A stretch of 64,000 bases of DNA from NCBI GenBank assembly GCA_003184365.1, contig NKYR01000033.1, positions 274,816-338,815 on the forward strand, given 5' to 3'. The translations under genes were made by a program, and so were the position numbers. A model generated the notes under the pieces. That model worked only from the letters and a program-made list of their open reading frames with translations. It did no database searches and was not told the DNA's origin. Source of the DNA: Evernia prunastri (lineage: Eukaryota > Ascomycota > Lecanoromycetes > Lecanorales > Parmeliaceae). This document shows positions 58,029 to 64,000 of the stretch, piece by piece; position 1 is the first letter of the stretch; each line of letters begins with the position of its first letter.

Positions 58029-61000
58029 TTTGAAACTTTGGCTTTTGCGAGTGAAGCGGTTGGCAGAAGTATTTGACGACCCGAGCGGAGAGATATACTC
58101 CATAGACATTGCTTCCTCTCCTCTTTTATAGAAAGCAAGTAATCGGGCTTGCAGAAAAAGACGGAGCCTCGAGTTCCCTTCCCCGGTTGTCGATGAGATC
58201 AAGGAGTCCAAGTAACCGGTCATATACAGATTACTTCTTTGAGCAGTGACCACAGTCATCCAGGTTTTAAGAAGCGAAGATGAAAATCAGGAACGGCCAG
58301 GCATGTCGAGTACTTGAATCCCGGACCGTTGTCAGAACAGGCCGTTTCATTCTTCTCGGCAGCGTGTACACGTCTTAGCCGATGGGAAGAGACTTTGCTG
58401 ATTTGAATCCCACGACACCCTTTTCGAGTGACTAGTATTTGTAGAGGAGAAGCCACATCATTTCCACATGGCTGTGGCGCACAGACGTAACGGGCATCGA
58501 GTCACAAGATGGTTGAAGGACATGTCACCTTATTCGGCTAGTCGGAGCTTGTCATGGAACTTGCAATTGACAAGAAAGCCCAATTGACTTTGGCGGGAGT
58601 GGAAGCCGATGGGATGTGTGTTTCGAGGGGTGGAGTTTGTGTGTGAGCAGTGTATGAAATAGGTTTGTATCAGCTCGCATGTATCTGCAGTCTGTCATTC
58701 TGTCACAGCTGAAGAAACCAACTTTCAAAAGCTTGTTGACGCGTCCACCCTTTCCGACACAGCATCCTTCCGATTCAGAGTAACGATACGCGCCAAAGTG
58801 GCGTGCATTCCCAGCTGCAAGAGTGACTGGACTCGTAGTGAAATGTCTGGTGTCGAGTCGAACACGTGAAAATGCCCGATAGGAGGTCGAATGTGGTACA
58901 ATGGGGAACAGCGGGTACGCACAGCCACGATGTTTCGTTTTTCGATTTTCTCTTTGCAGAATACTGTGGCTCCTGTGGCTAGTTCAGAAAGGTTTAACGA
59001 CCCGATCTAACTGTAAAAGGTAGTTATATGAGGCGCATTTGTGGCTATTGAGGCTATCCCCGAGGCTATAGGGCAGCAATACCCGCTAGCCCCTTTCCCT
59101 CACCCCTGCATTTCTCATAAAGTTCTAGAACGCCGCGTGGCTGTGCATCGCAATAAGAAGAAAAGAAAAAGAAAACAAACTAAAAACCTTCGACCATCGG
59201 ACAACCTCGCTGCTGCCGATGTCACTGTGACTTCGGTCTCTCCTAGCGAGCGCACCGATACTTAATGTTAATCAATGAAATGATAAACGCGCGTTGACCA
59301 TATGCATTGAGCGTATGCGTTGCGCTGCTGGCGTACTATCCCATCTCAAGTGTGGGACCTCTGTATGCTGTGGATAGTATGCCGGCAATGCATATGGTGG
59401 AAAATGCAACCAGATATGATTGATTGTCGCATGAAAAAGAAAAAGAAAATTTTGCAGGTGATGAATGAGAGTAGAGAGCATCGAAATGAAAGAGTAACCG
59501 ATTCAAGTGTTCCAGGCAGTCGTAAAGGGTGTCTGTCTGTAAGTTATCTCCCCAAGTATCCGACCCAACGATACGTCTTCTTCGTTTGAACATGAAAGCA
59601 GGAAAACATCTACAAGACAATGATACTGTGCAGACATGATGCACGCAAGGGTATCAACACCAGCCATCTCCGCAACTTGATAACCCGTAATTCCAAAAGT
59701 TCGTTACCCATCACTCGGGATTCTTGCCAAGACATGTATCTTGGCGCATGTACATGCCTTTACGCCTCCGCCCCCTCAGCCTTCCTCCCGCGAATGGCAA
59801 TCTCATATAAGTTCACGCAAATCCCCAAAAAGCTCCCACGACCATCCTATATACTAGATGCGAAACCTCGGAGCAGCATCTCCGGCAGGATGAAAGCAGA
59901 ATCTATCGCGTTCTTGTCCTACGCTCCGCGTAAAGATGATGCGCAGCGCCGTAAATGGCATTAAAGTCAATGGGTAAAACAAAACACTCTGGGGAAGAGG
60001 CCATGGAGAGGTGTCCATGTCCGCGGAGATGTTCAAGGAAGTCTTAGAGGCTTTTACTCGGCAAGGAACACTGGCAAATAGGAGTCCCACCGAGCAGGCG
60101 CAGGTTTTGGTTGACATGGCAGAGCAGGCAGGTGAACATGAGCTCACCACAAGTACTCGTGTCGCTTGATCCACTTCCCCTCGAGGCTTATCCAATTGAG
60201 ATAGCCCGTGCAACCGGGTACCTGCAAATCAGCCTGCAGCTACCTTGTAGACTTGCGAGCGTAGCGCTACTGTCATCGCGAGGGATCAGAGGGGTACAGC
60301 ATATGTTTACACCACGAAGGAAAGCAAATGACTATGACGGTCGACACCTCGAGCATGGGGCTCATCCGACGGTGTGCCTTGAATCATAATAGCGGCTGTT
60401 GTACTGAGCCGAGACGTCGATGGAGGATTGCGGCAGGAGTGGAACATCCAAATCGTACAAGCATCGTAAAGAAGAGGCTTTGAGGGTTCTGGAAAGATGG
60501 CGGTGCTAATTGCTATTTCAGCTCGGTCGACCTTCCAGGGGTAAAATTGTCACAGCCACAGCTATCCGCTTCCGTCCCTCCTTCCATCCTTCCTTCTTGA
60601 AAACATGTTAGATCCGGCTAAGCTTTTCCGGGTATATCAGATAAGATCCAGGACCGTGCATCGAGATGCATTAGTCTGACCGGTGTTCTGGGCCTTGCCG
60701 CTGTAAAACAAGCTTTCTGGGGGATGTTTAGATCCCATCGTCCGAAAGCTGAGAAACGGAGGAGGGCAGTCCACCATCCTAGACATGTGTACTGTTGCAA
60801 CTTTCCATCCTGTATTTCATGCCTGTGCCGAGCAGGTATGATGGAAGCGAAGACTCATCCAACATCCAAGCGCTGCCGCTCCTGCTTGGAAAACAAGAAA
60901 GCCTGAGCGTAAGTAGATTCGCTTCGTCGTTCAGATAAGGTGCCATGATCTGATCCCAAGAGGTCTGCAGTGTGTTCATATGAGCTGAGAATGATGGAGG

Positions 61001-63782
61001 GGCTTGAGCCTGTTATTTATCTAACACGACTGCCGAGGCACTAGCGCTGACCCGCTAACAGGGTGACGCGCGGCACCATCACTGTTGTGGAGTTGGAGCC
61101 GAACCGATCAATGTAACCGAGCATTCTTAAAAACATCATGCGTAGTATCAGATTTGCAGTTGGGATTGGAATGAGTGTAGTCGTCGGATACTCTGTATCA
61201 CTGCACGCTGCAAGAAGCACCCTATCCATCCAAAGGCTCAAATGACCCTCTCCGCTCTGAGTCAATTTGCAGTCCATCTTGGCTCACCACATGCATACGT
61301 GCCGTACAGCATCGACCGTGTCGCCGTGTGATCAAGCTCTCACAATTAGTCGACTTCAGGCTATCAGCATCCCCCTCTCGTACTTCTAAACAATGTATAA
61401 TGCCTGTCTCAAGCATTACACCTACACTCCGATGCGAACAGAGCGAGTACCCTACGCACGCGGAGCCTGTGATGTTACTGCCCGCCCGTTCATACGAAGA
61501 TGCTAAAGACCGCGGGTCTGTCACAGTGCTTTATGATATGGTGTTATCGTGCTGGTAAGAATAATTGTCGATTCGTCTAAGTGCCTGTGGGACAAACATT
61601 TACTCTGCAAGCCTCACTAGCTAGCTTTATAGTCTGGATAAAATATTGAGTGGCTTGGGAGGCATCCTGAGATAGGCCTAGCTAGGCGTTACTGAAACCA
61701 ACCTGAGACTGACTCACTCCAGCCACACTGACCCACTTCAATACTCGAAAGACACGGCTGAAAAGGCACTGCTCTCCGTCTACGACCTCTCACTCGACAT
61801 GATGCGTAGGCAAATCTGTTGTCATAGCGCAAACTGTCATGCCTAGGACCTCATCCTCCATCTTCAAGACCCGTACTCCTCTGAGCTGTGATTCCGCTAT
61901 GATTCAGGTAAGCTGCTCTGCAGAACTATCTATAACAGGATTTCATAGCGACCTACGATTGCTACCCAAACACGTACTTGCGGGATATACTCGTACCTCC
62001 CGAATAGGAGCTAGCTACCTGACAGAGCGAGGACACCAATAGAGTGTTTCACTTGGCCGGATGTCACTCGATCCATTGAAATCCTCGCCCTATCAGGTGA
62101 ATCACTTCTGGAAATAATGAGTGACTGGCTGGATCCGGGCAAAAGTCTCAATCGTGAGTCCCCATGACGACAACTTCATCCATCGTGGCAGATACATACA
62201 AAGCGTCTAGACCATCGACCGCTGGCATCCGTCGTCACGGACAAACCAGCGAACCGAACAGCAACTCTGCAGCATCTTCTCCTAGGGTTCAGCCGGTCGC
62301 GCTTTCGCAATTTCGCTTCGTAGTAATACCGCATATCGTATCCTAAACGTGTCAACGCGGAGATAGGCATCATGGTCGTGAAGAAGCCCTACATGTACTG
62401 ACTTATGACCGGTATATAAATCGTAAATCGAATCTATCTCTGTCAGAATCATAGCAATCCCTTGTCCTACACGCTTTCACCTCTAACTAGCTTCAACTTT
62501 ACCCCAGGTCGACATCGAAACGATAACAGAACTCTCCACAGCACTAGGCACGATAGTGTGCATGTTCAGACCTCTGTTCGCTTGCTAGTCCGACATTGGA
62601 ACCGCCCAACCACAAACACCTATCCCCAGCCATGGTTGTCAGCTGAACCGTTGATTTCACGAGAAGGCGAGAGCCTCAAAAGAATTCGACCTCTCTCAAG
62701 AATCCTTCAAGCCCCAAAGAAGAGTACCAGCAGCCTGACTGCTACGATCGCCAGGACCGCTTGAAATCCCCCCAACTGCATCTTACACAGCTTGCTTATT
62801 CCAGCCGCAGGACCTTCGATCGAAACCCCAGACGCAAGCTGACAGGGTAAAAGCTCTAATCGTCCGCCAAACCGGTGTAAACAAAATTCACCCTCATGCA
62901 CGCCGCTCTGAACAATCCTCACGCCTCTTTGGCCCACAGCCGCAATCACCGACGCCTAGGAGCATCTGCAACCCGTTTTCGTTAGGCAAGGTACAAAGCG
63001 ATATATTCTAGGAAAGCCAACTTACCCCTCGAAACCAAACCGTCTAGGTGCACGGAAACGAGCGTATAAAACGAGGGAGATGCAAACATAAAGAGGTCCA
63101 CAACGTGGGGTACGGATAAATAACCTGCACTCCCCCATCCCATCCCCATACTCCGAATCCCACACCGCCCTAAGTTTCGCTCCCCCCCTTTTCCTCCATG
63201 CCCACGAGCGAACCACTCCACGCACCCTCAGGACCCCGCACGATTCGAGTCTATACGCCGCCCCCACTCCCGCCAGCGATCTCGAACGAAGCCCCTAGCC
63301 TGTTGGGAAGGGTCGCGCAGACCGTTGGTTGTCGGCACTGGGATAGGAGTTCGCAAGTGGGGTGAGTCAAAGCGTTCGAGGGGCGTAGCCACCCGCGCCG
63401 TCGTAGTCTCGGGTATTGAGCATTGGGATGAGGAGAGTGTGTGCATGCAGGGGAAGAAAAGGATGGGCTGGTGCTACCGTCAGGCCCGACTGACCTGTGG
63501 ATATTTTAATATATAGAGCCATTCGAGCAACTGTGTGGTAGATGAAACTCACGTGCGCCGCAACCAAAGACGATCGCAAGGAGATGTCCCCAATGAAAGG
63601 GGGAAAAGGCCGTATATGTACAATGCAAGATAGCAAAAGCACACGTCAACGATCCCAACAGCCTCAAGCCAGCCTCAAAAGCGCAATCTCTCACGCCCGC
63701 ACGCACGCAACCAGCAAACTGACCACATCCCTCCCCCACCTCATCATCCCCCTCTCCCCATGCCCCCTTTTCCCCGCCCCCC
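58029..63782. other. 5.8-kb gene-poor stretch
   Basis: No gene can be supported. Features seen: the possible 5' extension of the CP2-like gene (to 58259), A-rich GAAAAGAAAAAGAAAAC near 59160-59180, and weak coding-like fragments on the plus strand between about 61340 and 62350 in changing frames. Near 62980-63500 is GC-normal sequence with overlapping short frames on the minus strand. Either a long promoter/UTR pair, an unrecognised multi-exon gene or decayed sequence is possible. Confidence 0.35.
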
Positions 63783-64000
63783 TCAAGGCGGCGTCTCATC
63801 CAACTCCGGGTTCAGATCCCCCGGACAATCGCCATTCTGTCCCTTGACGGGCGCCGGCAAGACGTACCTCTGGATCTTGCTCGAGACGACGTCGTAGAAC
63901 TTGATTCCCGCGCCATCTTTTGCGCCGCCGACGGCGGAGCCCGAGGCGCAGGCGCAGAGGGCTGTGTGGGTGGAGGTGGAGACGTTAGCGTTGGCCTCTG
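63783..64000 (-). CDS. C-terminal part of an unidentified protein, cut by the window
   Basis: A minus-strand frame enters from the right edge and ends at a TGA at 63783-63785. About 71 residues are visible: TALCACASGSAVGGAKDGAG, then IKFYDVVSSKIQRYVLPAPV and an acidic end GDCPGDLNPELDETPP. The Val/Tyr-rich strand-like segment would suit a beta-propeller or similar fold, but no family can be named. GC-rich third positions fit a real exon. Upstream introns may lie outside the window. Confidence 0.55.
   Translation of the reverse strand, partial: EANANVSTSTHTALCACASGSAVGGAKDGAGIKFYDVVSSKIQRYVLPAPVKGQNGDCPGDLNPELDETPP

Noticed and set aside
1..64000. tRNA, rRNA or CRISPR arrays
   Set aside because: No cloverleaf-like sequence with intact internal promoter boxes, no conserved rRNA segments and no spaced identical repeats were seen.

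Overview
The window is nuclear DNA of a filamentous ascomycete (Pezizomycotina). The evidence is intron-rich genes with short GT...AG introns and CTAAC/CTGAC-type branch points, families confined to or typical of these fungi (HET, NACHT-ankyrin STAND proteins, DUF1996-WSC, PTH11-like rhodopsin-domain receptors, fungal Tle1-like DUF2235 proteins), and an AT-rich block with RIP-like decay. Class cannot be fixed from this piece alone; Leotiomycetes or Dothideomycetes would fit. I joined exons by hand by reading splice sites, checking phase and checking domain continuity. All lengths are for these models.

Layout. 0.7-7.3 kb is a housekeeping block: transketolase (+), a DUF202 membrane protein (-) and a mitochondrial-type PP2C phosphatase (+). 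9-18.4 kb holds a secreted DUF1996-WSC protein (+), a Ser/Pro-rich disordered protein (+) and an eight-exon DUF2235/Tle1-like hydrolase (-). 19.5-23.3 kb is repeat territory: a Tc1/mariner transposase relic with many stops in an AT-rich block, two 169-bp direct repeats 810 bp apart, and a second, undecayed but truncated Tc1/mariner transposase. 23.9-29.3 kb has a 1042-residue secreted Ser/Thr-rich wall or adhesin-like protein (+) and an NmrA-like NAD(P)-binding protein (+). 31.7-32.5 kb has a short, probably broken gene. A 103-bp MITE lies at 34.3 kb.

34.6-48.6 kb is the most interesting part. On the minus strand it has a HET-domain protein, a five-exon NACHT-ankyrin STAND protein of about 1348 residues and a helical-domain/ankyrin protein whose fifth codon is TAG. 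An FAD monooxygenase (+) lies between the last two. HET and STAND proteins are the fungal non-self recognition (heterokaryon incompatibility, NLR-like) repertoire, so this may be an immune-like cluster. 50.4-54.5 kb holds a PTH11-like seven-helix membrane protein (-) and a small membrane protein (+). 56.3-58.0 kb holds a six-exon gene (-) that I read as a CP2/Grainyhead-like protein without the DNA-binding domain. A 5.8-kb stretch without a supportable gene follows, and the 3' end of another gene (-) runs off the right edge.

No tRNA, rRNA or CRISPR array was seen. The genes do not form one pathway; the only thematic group is the self/non-self recognition set.
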